NCBI GenBank assembly: GCA_019635755.1 | Contig: JAHBYW010000008.1 | Location: forward strand, 186,001 to 250,000 | Length of the DNA stretch: 64,000 nucleotides | Direction of reading: 5' to 3' | From: Rhizobiaceae bacterium | GTDB lineage: Bacteria; Pseudomonadota; Alphaproteobacteria; Rhizobiales; Rhizobiaceae | Shown: one piece after another, positions 43,945 to 53,404 of the stretch | Layout: each line of letters begins with the position of its first letter | How positions within the stretch are numbered: position 1 is the first letter of the stretch | Translations under genes and position numbers: made by a program | Notes under the pieces: model-generated | The model's database searches: none | Seen by the model: the letters and a program-made list of their open reading frames with translations, nothing else | Told to the model about the DNA's origin: nothing

Positions 43945-44866
43945 CGGGTGCGCGTTCCGGACCGCCCTCGGTCAGCATCTCGGTCGACAGCGATGCGGGC
44001 GGCAGTGCCAGGCCGGTGAAGCCGCGCCGTTCCAGCTTCAGCGACCAGTGTCCCGCCCTGCCCGAAATCTCGAACAGGTTGAACTGCGCCGCCGGCTTTT
44101 CGCCGCCCGGGGCCTGACCCGCCGCTGAGACGCCGATGACCGGTACCGGTCCGTGCTTGCCGTGAACGGTGAAGCGCGACGGGAGGTGGGAATGGCCGTG
44201 GATGATCAGCTCGGCGCCGTGATGTTCCACGATCTTCTGGAACCGGGCGATGCCGAACAGGCGCTTATGGGTGGGCACGGCGTCCCGCACCGGCGGGTGG
44301 TGCAGCATGATCACCCGGAACAGCCCCTGCTTGTGCGTCCGGTCCAGCATGCCCGCCAGCCGGCTCGACTGGTCCTCGCGGAAGAAGCCGTTGGCCATGA
44401 ACGGGGCCGTCGCGTAGGCGGTGGTGACGCCGACCAGCGCCACCTGTTCGCGCACGCGCAGATAGGGAAAGCCGGAGCGGCTCGGCGTGTCGTTGGCGGA
44501 ATCGCCGCATATGAACGGCGCCCAGGCGCGGCAGATCTTGTCGAATGCGCCCGGCACATAGGCATCGTGATTGCCGGGAACGACGGAGACGTCCGCCGGA
44601 TCGCCGATGCCGTCGAGCCACTTCCGCGCCAGCTCGATCTCCTGGTCGAGCGCCAGGTTCACCAGGTCGCCGGTCACCGCGACATGGTCCGGCGCGGCCG
44701 CCTTCATGTCGGCCACCAGCGAGTCCACCACATTGTCGTGCAGCAGGAAGCGGCGGCTGCGGTGCCAGTTGACATAACCCACCGCGCGCTTGGACATGAG
44801 CTGCCGGTAGGTTACATCCGGCAGCGGGCCGAGATGCACGTCGGACAGATGCGCCAGCCTGAACAT
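43934..44866 (-). CDS. calcineurin-like metallophosphoesterase
   Basis: The 310-residue enzyme has the full metallophosphoesterase signature: HLSDVHLG, VTGDLVN, VVPGNHD, MLHHPP and IHGHSH, giving a two-metal site. These folds act on phosphodiesters, nucleotides or phospholipid head groups; a cyclic-nucleotide or UDP-sugar lipid role cannot be assigned. AAGGA lies four bases before ATG 44866. It is divergent from a NUDIX gene with a 14-base gap, so promoters must overlap neighbouring coding sequence. Confidence 0.9.
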   Translation of the reverse strand: MFRLAHLSDVHLGPLPDVTYRQLMSKRAVGYVNWHRSRRFLLHDNVVDSLVADMKAAAPDHVAVTGDLVNLALDQEIELARKWLDGIGDPADVSVVPGNHDAYVPGAFDKICRAWAPFICGDSANDTPSRSGFPYLRVREQVALVGVTTAYATAPFMANGFFREDQSSRLAGMLDRTHKQGLFRVIMLHHPPVRDAVPTHKRLFGIARFQKIVEHHGAELIIHGHSHLPSRFTVHGKHGPVPVIGVSAAGQAPGGEKPAAQFNLFEISGRAGHWSLKLERRGFTGLALPPASLSTEMLTEGGPERAPVKG

Positions 44867-44880
44867 GTGTTCCTTCTTAG

Positions 44881-45414
44881 GTGAGGTCGGCGCTGCATTC
44901 CACCCCGTCATCACGAGGCGCCGACAGCACCGAGGCGCGCTTCCGCCAGCGCGGCTGGGCCGGGCTCCGGGCCACGCTGTTCCATCTCTATTTTCTCGTC
45001 CGCCGGCCGATGACGTTCGGCGTGCGCGGCCTCGTGCACGACAGGTCGCGCAACGCCGTGTTCCTGATTCGCCACACCTACGTGCCGGGCTGGCAGCTCC
45101 CCGGCGGCGGCGTCGAGCGGGGCGAGACCGCGCTCCATGCGCTCGGCCGCGAGCTGGAGGAGGAGGGCAACATCGTCGTGGACGGCCCGCCGGAGCTGCG
45201 CTCGATCCATTTCAACCGGCTGGGCAGCCCGCGCGACCATGTCGCCTTCTACGTCGTCACGGCGTTCCGGCAGACCGCGCCGAAGCTGCCCGATCACGAG
45301 ATCGCCGAGGCCGGGTTCTTCCCGGTGGATGCCCTGCCCGACATGACGACGCCGGCGACGCGCCGCAGGATCGCCGAGGTGTTCGGCGGCGCGGCCGTGT
45401 CGGAATACTGGTGA
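44881..45414 (+). CDS. NUDIX hydrolase
   Basis: The 177-residue protein carries the NUDIX box GGGVERGETALHALGRELEE followed by EG, which matches Gx5Ex7REUxEExGU with the metal-binding glutamates present. It hydrolyses a nucleoside diphosphate linked to another group; the substrate is unknown. GTG start at 44881, just downstream of the divergent phosphoesterase ATG. The N-terminal ~35 residues are basic and not part of the domain. Confidence 0.87.
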   Translation: MRSALHSTPSSRGADSTEARFRQRGWAGLRATLFHLYFLVRRPMTFGVRGLVHDRSRNAVFLIRHTYVPGWQLPGGGVERGETALHALGRELEEEGNIVVDGPPELRSIHFNRLGSPRDHVAFYVVTAFRQTAPKLPDHEIAEAGFFPVDALPDMTTPATRRRIAEVFGGAAVSEYW

Positions 45415-45417
45415 GGC

Positions 45418-46407
45418 CTACGCCGCCTTGCGGAACCGGTTCCGATCGTGCGGCGCTGCGTAGTCGATCGCCGGCCCGACCGGCACGATGCGCGTCGGAT
45501 TGATGGTCTCGTGGCTGGCGTAATAGTGCCGCTTGATGTGATGCAGGTTCACCGTCTCCGCCACGCCCGGCACCTGGTAGAGGTCGCGCGTATAGGCCGA
45601 GAGGTTCGGATAGTCGGCGATGCGGCGCAGGTTGCACTTGAAGTGCCCGACATACACCGGGTCGAAGCGGACGAGCGTCGTGAACAGCCGCCAGTCGGCC
45701 TCGGTAATTCGGTCGCCCGTCAGGTAGCGGTGCCGCGACAGCCGCTCCTCCATCTGGTCCAGCGCTGAGAAAAGCTCGCCGAACGCCTCCTCGTAAGCCG
45801 CTTGCGTGCCCGCGAAGCCGGCGCGGTAGACGCCGTTGTTGATCGCCGGGTAGACCAGCGCGTTGATGCGATCGATCTCTGGCTGGAGCGCTTCCGGGTA
45901 GAGGTCGACGGAGGCGTCGCCCCACGGGTCGAACGCCGTGTTGAGCATGCGGATGATGTCGGCGGATTCGTTCGAGACGATCGTCTTCGTCTGCCGGTCC
46001 CAGAGCACCGGCACCGAGACGCGGCCGGAATAGGACGGGTCGGCGGCCGTATAGACCTGGTGGAGGAAATCGAAGCCGTTGACGCTGTCGCCGGTGGCGC
46101 CGTCCTCCTTCAGGAAGGTCCAGCCGTCCTCGCCGAGGAAATGGTGGACGACGTCGACCGAGATCGCGTCTTCCAGCTTCTTAAGCTTGCGCACGATCAG
46201 CGTCCGGTGCGCCCACGGGCAGGCATAGGAGACGTAGAGGTGATAGCGCCCCGGCTCCGCCTTGAACCCGCGCTCGCGGCCCGGCGCCGGCGTGCCGTCG
46301 CGTGTGACGGCATCGCGGAACTGCGTCTCCGCGCGCACGAACTTGCCGCCAGTCTTGGCGCTTGAATAGGACTCCCGCTTCCACTTGCCGTCGACAAGAA
46401 CGCCCAT
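45418..46407 (-). CDS. glutathionyl-hydroquinone reductase-like glutathione transferase (Xi/omega-like, YqjG/ECM4 type)
   Basis: The 329-residue protein has the active-site CPWAHR motif (Cys near residue 64), preceded by YHLYVSYA, the long insert ESADIIRMLNTAFDPWGDAS, and C-terminal helices with DPVYVGHFKCN. This is the S-glutathionyl-(hydro)quinone reductase family, which removes glutathione from conjugated quinones. GGGAAG lies four bases before ATG 46407. It converges with the NUDIX gene with a three-base gap. Confidence 0.92.
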   Translation of the reverse strand: MGVLVDGKWKRESYSSAKTGGKFVRAETQFRDAVTRDGTPAPGRERGFKAEPGRYHLYVSYACPWAHRTLIVRKLKKLEDAISVDVVHHFLGEDGWTFLKEDGATGDSVNGFDFLHQVYTAADPSYSGRVSVPVLWDRQTKTIVSNESADIIRMLNTAFDPWGDASVDLYPEALQPEIDRINALVYPAINNGVYRAGFAGTQAAYEEAFGELFSALDQMEERLSRHRYLTGDRITEADWRLFTTLVRFDPVYVGHFKCNLRRIADYPNLSAYTRDLYQVPGVAETVNLHHIKRHYYASHETINPTRIVPVGPAIDYAAPHDRNRFRKAA

Positions 46408-46664
46408 GGTGCTTCCCTTTTCTCCGGTTCCATGTAGGCCCCGCGGCGGGAAATGCGAGGGCGCCGGCGGTGCACACTCCGTCACCCGGCGTTCCGGCGG
46501 AAAATCGCCGATGGACCGCGCCCGCGTTTGATGCTAGCGGAGCCGGCATGATCGCACGGTCCCGGATTTCGCGACGACGAATGGGTGCCCGCGCCTGAGG
46601 GCGCGGCCGGCACCGCCGCGCGCCCAGCGTGGCACCATTCCTTCGAGCGGACCCGTGTGAGACG

Positions 46665-47183
46665 ATGAACATCGCCGACGTCACCTACCTGCCGGAACAG
46701 CCGGCGCATGACCCCGAGATCGACGACATCAATGCCGAGGCTTTCGGGCCCGGGCGCTTCGCCAAGGCGGCCTACAGGATCCGCGAGGGCGGGCCGCACG
46801 AACGCGCGCTCTCCTTCGTCGCCATCCATGGCGGGGCGGTGATCGCCTCGGTGCGCATGACGCGGATCGCCGCCGGGCGGGGCAGGGCGCTGCTGCTCGG
46901 GCCGCTCGCGGTCCGGCCGACGTTCAAGAACCTCGGCATCGGCCGCAGGCTGGTCGCCATCGCCTGCGAGGCGGCGGGCGTCGCCGGCCATGGTCTGGTG
47001 GTGCTGGTCGGCGACGAGCCCTACTACGGCCCGCTCGGCTTTTCGCGCATCGCGCGCGGCCAGGTGACCATGCCGCGCCCGGTCGATCTCAACCGGCTCC
47101 TGGCCAACGAACTGCAGCCCGGGGAGCTGGCGGCGTTCTCCGGACCCGTCGAGCACGCGGACCTGGCGCGGGCGAGCGCCTAG
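46665..47183 (+). CDS. GNAT-family N-acetyltransferase
   Basis: The 172-residue protein has the acetyl-CoA pyrophosphate loop VRPTFKNLGIGRRLV preceded by LLLGPLAV, and the later VVLVGDEPYYGPLGFSR. The YxxxGF ending is typical of the YhbS-like subgroup. Acceptor unknown. The frame extends upstream but ATG 46665 opens the domain naturally (MNIADVTYLPEQ). It converges with the large membrane protein gene downstream. Confidence 0.87.
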   Translation: MNIADVTYLPEQPAHDPEIDDINAEAFGPGRFAKAAYRIREGGPHERALSFVAIHGGAVIASVRMTRIAAGRGRALLLGPLAVRPTFKNLGIGRRLVAIACEAAGVAGHGLVVLVGDEPYYGPLGFSRIARGQVTMPRPVDLNRLLANELQPGELAAFSGPVEHADLARASA

Positions 47184-47189
47184 CGCGCC

Positions 47190-49247
47190 CTACCGCCCCT
47201 CGCGGTACCACATCGAGCCCATCGCCAGCAGCAGCAGCGTCAGCCCGAAGAAGCCGGCGAACAGCGGCACCCGGCTGACCGCCTTCAGCACGCTGTCGCC
47301 GGTGGTGCGCAGCCCGATCCAGTCGCGGCCGGAAGCGTCGGCGGTGGCGCGCACCGGCACGATGCCGGGCAGCCCGCCGGCGGCGACGCGGCGCACGCTT
47401 CCGCCCGTCGCCTCGGCCAGCGGCCGGACGACGTCGCCGGTCGAGATCGTGTCCTGGAACTCCGGCGCGTTGACGGGGCCGACGTGGGCCAGCGCCGAGA
47501 GATCGCCATTGCCGATCTGGTAGAGGCCGATCTCCTGCGTCCGCACCGTGCCGGAGAAGATGCCCGGCTCCGCCTGCACCAGCGGCACGTCGAGCGTGTG
47601 GCCCGACGGGGTGATCACCCGCGCCGGTCCGGGGTCGTCGCTCATCGTCTGCCGCCGCACCTCGAGCGTCATGCCGCGCCCGGCGGCGGTCAGCCGCTCT
47701 TCCTCCAACTCCGGCTCCTTCATCAGCCAGTGCGCGATGCGGCGGTAGAGCTGCACATGCGGGCCGCCGCCCTCGAAGCCGCGCGCCCACAGCCAGCCCT
47801 GGTCGGAGAGCAGCATGCCGACGCGACCCTCCCCCTTGCGGTTGAGCAGCAGCAGCGGCCGGCTGTCCGGCCCCTGCATGACAACCTGGCCCTCGGGCTG
47901 GTCGATGCCGATCAGCCGGAACCAGCGGCTCCAGTGCGGCGGCTCCGACGCGGAGCCCTCCAGCCCGCGGGTCACGGGATGGCGCTTGCCCACGTCGGAG
48001 AGCCGCGGATAGAACGCCTGCTCGACCACCGAGCCGTCGGGAAGTGCCGGCAGCGCCGAGATCAGCGGCGTGTTCGCGATCGACTGGTCGCCGGCATATT
48101 CCGGCCCCGCCGCGATCAGCAGCGCGCCGCCCTTCTCCACATATTCCGCGATGTAGTCGTAATAGAGGATCGGCAGCACATCACGGTGCTGGTAGCGGTC
48201 GAAGATGATCAGGTCGAAATCGTCGATCTTCTCGACGAACAGCTCGCGCGTCGGGAAGGCGATCAGCGACAGCTCGTTGATCGGCGTGCCGTCCTGCTTC
48301 TCCGGCGGCCGTAGGATGGTGAAGTGCACCAGGTCGACGGACGCGTCGGATTTCAGCAGGTTGCGCCAGGTGCGCTCACCGGCATGCGGCTCGCCCGAGA
48401 CGAGCAGCACGCGCAGGTTCTCGCGGATCCCGTCGATCACCGCGATGGCGCGGTTGTTGGCGTCGGTGATCTCGCCTTCCGTACGGTCGATCGACAGCTC
48501 GACGATGTTGCGGCCGGCACCGGGAACGACGATCTGCAGCGGTATCTCCTCGCCGATCGCGGCGCGCTCGACCGAGGTTTGCACGCCGTTCACGGAGACG
48601 CGCACGTCGACCATGCCGCGTTCGTCGCCCGTGGCGATGACGCGGTAGGTCAGGTCCAGCGGCTTGTCGACGATGCCGAAGCGCGGCGCGCGCTCGAAGC
48701 GGATGCGCCGGTCGCGCTCGCCCTCGTCGCCGGTGATGAGCGCGTGCAGCGGCGCGGTGAACTCGCCGAGCTCCGCAGGCATGTCGTGAACCTGGCCGTC
48801 GGTGATCATGATCGCGCCGGCGACGCGCGAGGGCGGAACGTCGCGGAAGGCGCTCTCCAGCGCGCCGTAGAGGCGGGTCTCGGTGCGGTCGTCGGTGTCG
48901 TCGGCGCGTCCGGCCTCGACCACCCGCACGTCGAACTGCTTGAAGCGCGCGAGGCGGGCCTTGATCTCCTCCAGCGTGGCGGTCGTCTGGGCGGTGCGGT
49001 CGCCGATGTCCTGGCTCTGGCTGCGGTCGACGACGACGGCGACGACGCTCTGCAGCGGTTCCCGCTCCTCGTCCAGCAGCACCGGGTTGGCCAGCGCCAG
49101 CGCCAGCGCCACCAGCGCCGCGAAGCGGAACAGCGCGCCGCGCTTGCGGAAGGCAAGCCCCAGCACGGCGAGCAGCGCCACCGGCGCCAGCACTGCCGCC
49201 AGCCACGGCCACGACAGCAGCGGTTCGAAGGCGATCGACCAGTTCAT
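47190..49247 (-). CDS. BatB/vWA-like membrane protein of the MoxR-DUF58 operon
   Basis: The 685-residue protein has two N-terminal membrane helices and one at the C-terminus (FAGFFGLTLLLLAMGSM). The bulk lies between and includes a degenerate von Willebrand A-like segment (VVAVVVDRSQSQDIGDRTA) and a glutamine-amidotransferase-like fold (IIFDRYQHRDVLPILYYDYI). The metal-site DxSxS is altered (DRSQS). Such proteins end alphaproteobacterial MoxR/DUF58 operons and are of unknown function, possibly in envelope assembly or chaperoning. ATG 49247; a GTG three codons upstream is possible. A 250-base repeat-filled gap separates it from the previous gene. Confidence 0.8.
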   Translation of the reverse strand: MNWSIAFEPLLSWPWLAAVLAPVALLAVLGLAFRKRGALFRFAALVALALALANPVLLDEEREPLQSVVAVVVDRSQSQDIGDRTAQTTATLEEIKARLARFKQFDVRVVEAGRADDTDDRTETRLYGALESAFRDVPPSRVAGAIMITDGQVHDMPAELGEFTAPLHALITGDEGERDRRIRFERAPRFGIVDKPLDLTYRVIATGDERGMVDVRVSVNGVQTSVERAAIGEEIPLQIVVPGAGRNIVELSIDRTEGEITDANNRAIAVIDGIRENLRVLLVSGEPHAGERTWRNLLKSDASVDLVHFTILRPPEKQDGTPINELSLIAFPTRELFVEKIDDFDLIIFDRYQHRDVLPILYYDYIAEYVEKGGALLIAAGPEYAGDQSIANTPLISALPALPDGSVVEQAFYPRLSDVGKRHPVTRGLEGSASEPPHWSRWFRLIGIDQPEGQVVMQGPDSRPLLLLNRKGEGRVGMLLSDQGWLWARGFEGGGPHVQLYRRIAHWLMKEPELEEERLTAAGRGMTLEVRRQTMSDDPGPARVITPSGHTLDVPLVQAEPGIFSGTVRTQEIGLYQIGNGDLSALAHVGPVNAPEFQDTISTGDVVRPLAEATGGSVRRVAAGGLPGIVPVRATADASGRDWIGLRTTGDSVLKAVSRVPLFAGFFGLTLLLLAMGSMWYREGR

Positions 49248-49280
49248 GGCAGACACCGCACGCTACGAGCGCGAGAAAGC

Positions 49281-49472
49281 ACCCCCTCACCGTCACGGCT
49301 GCGCCGTGACACCTCTCCCCCTGCCCGGGGGAGAGGAACCCAGACTGGATGCAGGTCCCGCTGGCGTCGAGGGTTGATGCCGGCATTGCGGCAGCGGTTC
49401 CTCTCCCCCGGGCAGGGGGAGAGGTGGTTCGCTCGGCGGCGAAGCCGCCGTAAGCGAACCGGTGACGGGGTC
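49281..49472. repeat. composite palindromic repeat (REP/BIME-like)
   Basis: Two perfect 30-bp inverted arms lie at 49311-49340 and 49396-49425, and each arm is itself a hairpin (CCTCTCCCCC / GGGGGAGAGG, five-base loop). Further small dyads flank them (GTCACGG..CCGTGAC at the left, GGCGGC..GCCGCC and GGTTCGCT..AGCGAACC at the right). It fills the gap inside an operon, where it might reduce read-through or stabilise the RNA. Confidence 0.75.
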
Positions 49473-49497
49473 CTTCCTAGCGAAACCAAGCGGGCCA

Positions 49498-52326
49498 TCA
49501 CTGTCCCAGCCTCTCCAAGAGGATCGGCACGTGCACCTGGTCGGATTTGTAGTTTCCGGTCAGCATGTACATCATGATGTTGACGCCGGCGCGCAGCGCG
49601 TAGACCCGCTGCATCGGGTCGGACGGCACGGTGGGCAGCATGGCGTTGCCGCTCTCGTCCACTGCCCAGGCGCCGGCGAAGTCGTTGGCTGTGATCATGA
49701 TGGGCGATACGCCGTCGCCGGTCCGGACGGGCCTGTTCTCGGCATTGGAGGCATCGAGCGACGCCTCGACCCAGAGCGGGCTGCCGTTGAAGCGGCCGGG
49801 AAACTCGGGGAGGATGAAGAAGGACTTGGTCAGCACGTGGTCGGCCGGCACGGGCTCCAGCGGCGGCACGTTCAGGTTCTCCAGGATGTCGCGCAGCCGC
49901 TGCGTGGCCGGGCTCGCCGCGCCGTCGAGGCCGGTGGCGTACTGGTCGCGCGTGTCGAACAGCACCGTGCCGCCCTGGTTCATGTAGGCGTCGATGCGGG
50001 CGATCGCGGCTTCCGTCGGCATCGGCGCGTTCGGATCGATCGGCCAGTAGATCAGCGGATAGAAGGCGAGTTCGTCGGTGGCGATGTCGACGCCGGCCGG
50101 TTCGCCCGGCTCCAGCGCGGTCTTCTCGATCAGGAAGGCGGTGAGGCCGGTCAGGCCGGCGCGGCTGATCGAATCCACCGAGGCGTCGCCGGTGATCACA
50201 TAGGCGAAGCGGGTCGTCGAGATCGCCTCGATCGCCTGCTGGTCGCCCGGCTTGGCGTCCTGCGCGTGTGCCTGGTCCGACAGCGGCGCGAGCACGATCA
50301 GCGCCGCGGCGAGCGCGGCCGAGGTCGCCGCGGCCTTGGCGGCGCGTGGGCGGGCGCGCGGCCGCGAGAACATGCCGCTCATCCAGAAGACGGCCAGCGA
50401 GTCCAGCACCATCAGCAGCAGCGCCGCGGCCACGAGCGGGCCTTTCAGATCCATCGATTCGTCGAAAGCATAGCGCAGTTCGGTCACCGGCGCCGCCGTC
50501 GCCGGCTGGACGATCGGCTCGAATGCCGAGTCGGCGGACAGCAGGTTGTGGGCGTAGACGCCTTCCTCGGAGCCGTAGAGGCCGGGCGGATTCTCCAGCG
50601 TGACCGGCAGCACGGCACCCGTCGCGGTGATCGGCCGGGCATCTGCCGTCGGCGGCACCAGGCCGCCATTGGCAGCGATCAGCCGGTAGGGCGCCAGCGA
50701 CGTTGCGGTGCCCTCGGCGCTCTGCGCGATGCTGCCCTGGTTGCGCGACAGCTGCACGATCCGACGCAGCATTTCGACGAAGGTGCCGGTGATCGGCAGG
50801 TTCGACCAGGTCGCCTCCGGCGTCACGTGGAAGAGCACGACGGTGCCGTCCTCGCGGCGCGCGCCGGTGACGAGCGGCGTGCCGTCGGCAAGGTTCGCCC
50901 AGGTGTGGTCGACGATGTCGGGCGTCGGCTCCGCCAGCACCTGGCGCGTCACCGTCACCTCGGATGGCGGCATCAGGTCGGCGAAGGGTCCCGTCGCCGG
51001 GAAGTCGCTGACCGGCTGCGGCTCGGTCCACGACAGCGCGCCGCCCAGCGCGCGTTCGCCGAGGCGCAGCCGCACCGGAAGCAGGTCCTCGTCGTTGCCG
51101 GCGGCCGCCAGCCGCGACCCGGCGAAGCGGACCAGCGTGCCGCCCTCGTGCACCCAGTCGACCAGCAGCGCGCGCGCCGTGTCGGGGATGGTGCCGACAT
51201 CGGCCATGACGATCATCGCCGGCTTCTGCGCCAGCAGCTCCGGAATAGCCTCGGCGAGGTCGGGACTGGCAGGCTCGATCATGTCGGCGAAGGGCTGCAG
51301 CGCGGCGCGGATGTAATAGAGCGGCGACAGCAGGGGCTGCGAGCCGTCGGCCTCCGCCTGCGACAGAAGCCCGACCCGCCGCCGCTTGGAGTTCTCGTCC
51401 AGCACGCGCACGGCGGCGGCCTGCGGCTCGCCGTCGATGGCGAGCGACGCGAAGTCGTTGCGCATCTCGAACGGTACGGTCATGCGGCCCGTCGCGATGG
51501 TCTCGCCGGGGCCGAAGGAGACGACTGCGTCGGCGATCCGCCGTCCCTTGTCGTCGAAGGCGCCGACGGTCGCCTGGCGCGGGGTCGGGTCGCCGGCCGC
51601 GCGGATCGCGGTCACGTCGAAACCCTCGACCTCGTTGGCGGAGGCGTTGAGGCCCAGCATGTCCAGCCGCTCGGGCGTGACCCAGACGACGCTCTCCGGC
51701 GCACGCGCCAGCAGCGCCTGGAACGCGGCCTCGTCGCCGGGCGTCCTCAGCCCGTCGGCGAGGATGGCGACCGTCGCGCCGGGCAGGGCACCCAGCGCGC
51801 CTGCCATGCGGCCGTAGACGGAGGCACGGTCGACCGGGATCGGCCTGGGCTCCGCCGCGCGCAGCCGGTCGAGCGCGGCGTCGGCGTCGAACGGGCCGAT
51901 CTCGGCATTGGGCTTCTCGGCGGTGAAGGCCAGCAGCACGGGCTTGGACGCGGCCTCGGCGTCGGCGATCAGCCGCTCGGCGGTGGCGACGCGCCGGTCC
52001 CAGTCGCGCGCGCTCGCCCAGCCATTGTCCACCACCAGCGCCAGCGCCGAGCCGCCGGTCGGCAGCCTCTCGCGCGGATTGAAGACCGGATCGGCCAGCG
52101 CGAAAATGATCAGCGCCGCCATCAGCAGCCGCAGCAGCGTCAGCCACCATGGGCTCTGGTGCGGCGTCTCCTCCTTCTTCAGAACGCGCTGGAGGATCCT
52201 GAGCGGCGGGAACACCTCGGTCTGCGGCTTCGGCGGCGTCAGCCGGAGCAGCCACCAGATCACCGGCAGCGCCACCAGGCCCCACAGGACCAGCGGAAAG
52301 CCGAAGGAGAGCGGCAGCCAGCTCAT
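49498..52326 (-). CDS. BatA-like / DUF4159 membrane protein of the MoxR-DUF58 operon
   Basis: The 942-residue protein opens with the BatA-type double membrane helix (FGFPLVLWGLVALPVIWWLL and LLRLLMAALIIFALADPVF), has a large glutamine-amidotransferase/vWA-like middle, another hydrophobic helix near 650, and a C-terminal ~210-residue DUF4159 domain (FAYVITGDASVDSISRAGLT, MNQGGTVLFDTRDQYATG, GVNIMMYMLTGNYKSDQVHV). DUF4159 is of unknown function and is linked to MoxR AAA+ and DUF58 proteins. ATG 52326. Together with the next gene it forms the membrane arm of the operon. Confidence 0.87.
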   Translation of the reverse strand: MSWLPLSFGFPLVLWGLVALPVIWWLLRLTPPKPQTEVFPPLRILQRVLKKEETPHQSPWWLTLLRLLMAALIIFALADPVFNPRERLPTGGSALALVVDNGWASARDWDRRVATAERLIADAEAASKPVLLAFTAEKPNAEIGPFDADAALDRLRAAEPRPIPVDRASVYGRMAGALGALPGATVAILADGLRTPGDEAAFQALLARAPESVVWVTPERLDMLGLNASANEVEGFDVTAIRAAGDPTPRQATVGAFDDKGRRIADAVVSFGPGETIATGRMTVPFEMRNDFASLAIDGEPQAAAVRVLDENSKRRRVGLLSQAEADGSQPLLSPLYYIRAALQPFADMIEPASPDLAEAIPELLAQKPAMIVMADVGTIPDTARALLVDWVHEGGTLVRFAGSRLAAAGNDEDLLPVRLRLGERALGGALSWTEPQPVSDFPATGPFADLMPPSEVTVTRQVLAEPTPDIVDHTWANLADGTPLVTGARREDGTVVLFHVTPEATWSNLPITGTFVEMLRRIVQLSRNQGSIAQSAEGTATSLAPYRLIAANGGLVPPTADARPITATGAVLPVTLENPPGLYGSEEGVYAHNLLSADSAFEPIVQPATAAPVTELRYAFDESMDLKGPLVAAALLLMVLDSLAVFWMSGMFSRPRARPRAAKAAATSAALAAALIVLAPLSDQAHAQDAKPGDQQAIEAISTTRFAYVITGDASVDSISRAGLTGLTAFLIEKTALEPGEPAGVDIATDELAFYPLIYWPIDPNAPMPTEAAIARIDAYMNQGGTVLFDTRDQYATGLDGAASPATQRLRDILENLNVPPLEPVPADHVLTKSFFILPEFPGRFNGSPLWVEASLDASNAENRPVRTGDGVSPIMITANDFAGAWAVDESGNAMLPTVPSDPMQRVYALRAGVNIMMYMLTGNYKSDQVHVPILLERLGQ

Positions 52327-52349
52327 GCGAGGAGACTCGGGTGTTCGAT

Positions 52350-52475
52350 GCCCCCTCCACCGCCTTCGGCGGTCCTCCGCTTCGCAGGGGAGGATGTCAG
52401 GGCGCAGGCGGCCGCAACGCCAATCCTCTCCCGTTTACGGGAGAGGGGAACCACGCGAAGCGTGGTGGAGGGGGC
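52350..52475. repeat. second composite palindromic repeat
   Basis: Outer arms GCCCCCTCCACC (52350-52361) and GGTGGAGGGGGC (52464-52475) are perfect complements and enclose three smaller hairpins, including CCTCTCCCGTTTACGGGAGAGG. It lies in the gap between the DUF58 gene and the BatA-like gene and is related in style, not sequence-identical, to the repeat at 49281. Confidence 0.7.
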
Positions 52476-52489
52476 AAGCGCCGTCGGCA

Positions 52490-53404
52490 TCAGACCCTTG
52501 CTCCCGCATAGCCGCCGTCGATTGTCATGGCGGCGTGCACCTTCACCAGCGCCTCGGAGGCGAGCCGGTCGGTGTGGTTGACGGTAAAGCTCCAGCCCAG
52601 CCGCTTGCACCAGGCCGACAGCTCCTGGCGGCGGGCGACATAGAGGTTGCGGTAGTCGGCGGCGAACTGCTCGGCGCGCCCGGCGGTGAGCTTGGCGCCG
52701 CCCTCGGGATCGGTGAATTCGGTGCGGCCTGCATAGGGGAAGGTTTCCTCGGCCGGGTCGCACACCTCGATGAGATGGGCGCGCACGCCGCGCCGGGTCA
52801 ACACGTCCAGCCACTCCATCGTCTCTTCGACCGGGTCGAGGAAGTCGCTGGCGATGACGATGTCGGAAAAGCGCCTGAGGTTCCTCAGGTCCGGCTTCGC
52901 CGGCAGGTCGGCCGCGTGGATGAGGTAGGAGGCCAGTCGCTCGGCGCCGTTGCGCGCCGTGAACGGATCGGACAGGCCGGGCCAGCCGATGCGTTCGCCG
53001 CTGCGCGACAGCAGTTCGGCCAGCGCCAGCGCCAGCACGAGCCCGCGCGATTCCTTGGACACGATGGCGCCACGCGACTTGTAGAGCATCGAGGGCGACG
53101 GGTCGGCCCACAGCCACACCGTGTGCGCCGCTTCCCATTCGCGGTCGCGCACATAGGTGTGGTCGTCGCGGGCCGAGCGGCGCCAGTCGATGCGCGACAT
53201 CGCCTCGCCGTCGACATAGGGCCGGAACTGCCAGAAGTTCTCGCCGATGCCGCGTTTGCGCCGGCCGTGCCAGCCGGCGATCACCGTGTTGACGATGCGC
53301 CGCGCCTCGACCAGCAGGTCCGGCACGAGCGATGCGCGCAGGCGGCCACGGGCGAGCGCGTCGCGGGTCGCGACGGGGGCAATCGCCTCGCCGATTTGAG
53401 CCAT
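52490..53404 (-). CDS. DUF58 family protein
   Basis: The 304-residue cytosolic protein shows the DUF58 hallmarks: GRRKRGIGENFWQFRPYVDG, DWRRSARDDHTYVRDREWEA and a vWA-like WLWADPSPSM with DxSxS-type residues. It always accompanies MoxR ATPases and is thought to be an adaptor or client. Its ATG shares one base with the MoxR stop (TGATG), so the two are coupled. Confidence 0.92.
   Translation of the reverse strand: MAQIGEAIAPVATRDALARGRLRASLVPDLLVEARRIVNTVIAGWHGRRKRGIGENFWQFRPYVDGEAMSRIDWRRSARDDHTYVRDREWEAAHTVWLWADPSPSMLYKSRGAIVSKESRGLVLALALAELLSRSGERIGWPGLSDPFTARNGAERLASYLIHAADLPAKPDLRNLRRFSDIVIASDFLDPVEETMEWLDVLTRRGVRAHLIEVCDPAEETFPYAGRTEFTDPEGGAKLTAGRAEQFAADYRNLYVARRQELSAWCKRLGWSFTVNHTDRLASEALVKVHAAMTIDGGYAGARV

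Noticed and set aside
44865-45503. An alternative 212-residue frame over the NUDIX gene
   Set aside because: The NUDIX box lies in the other frame, starting at 44881.
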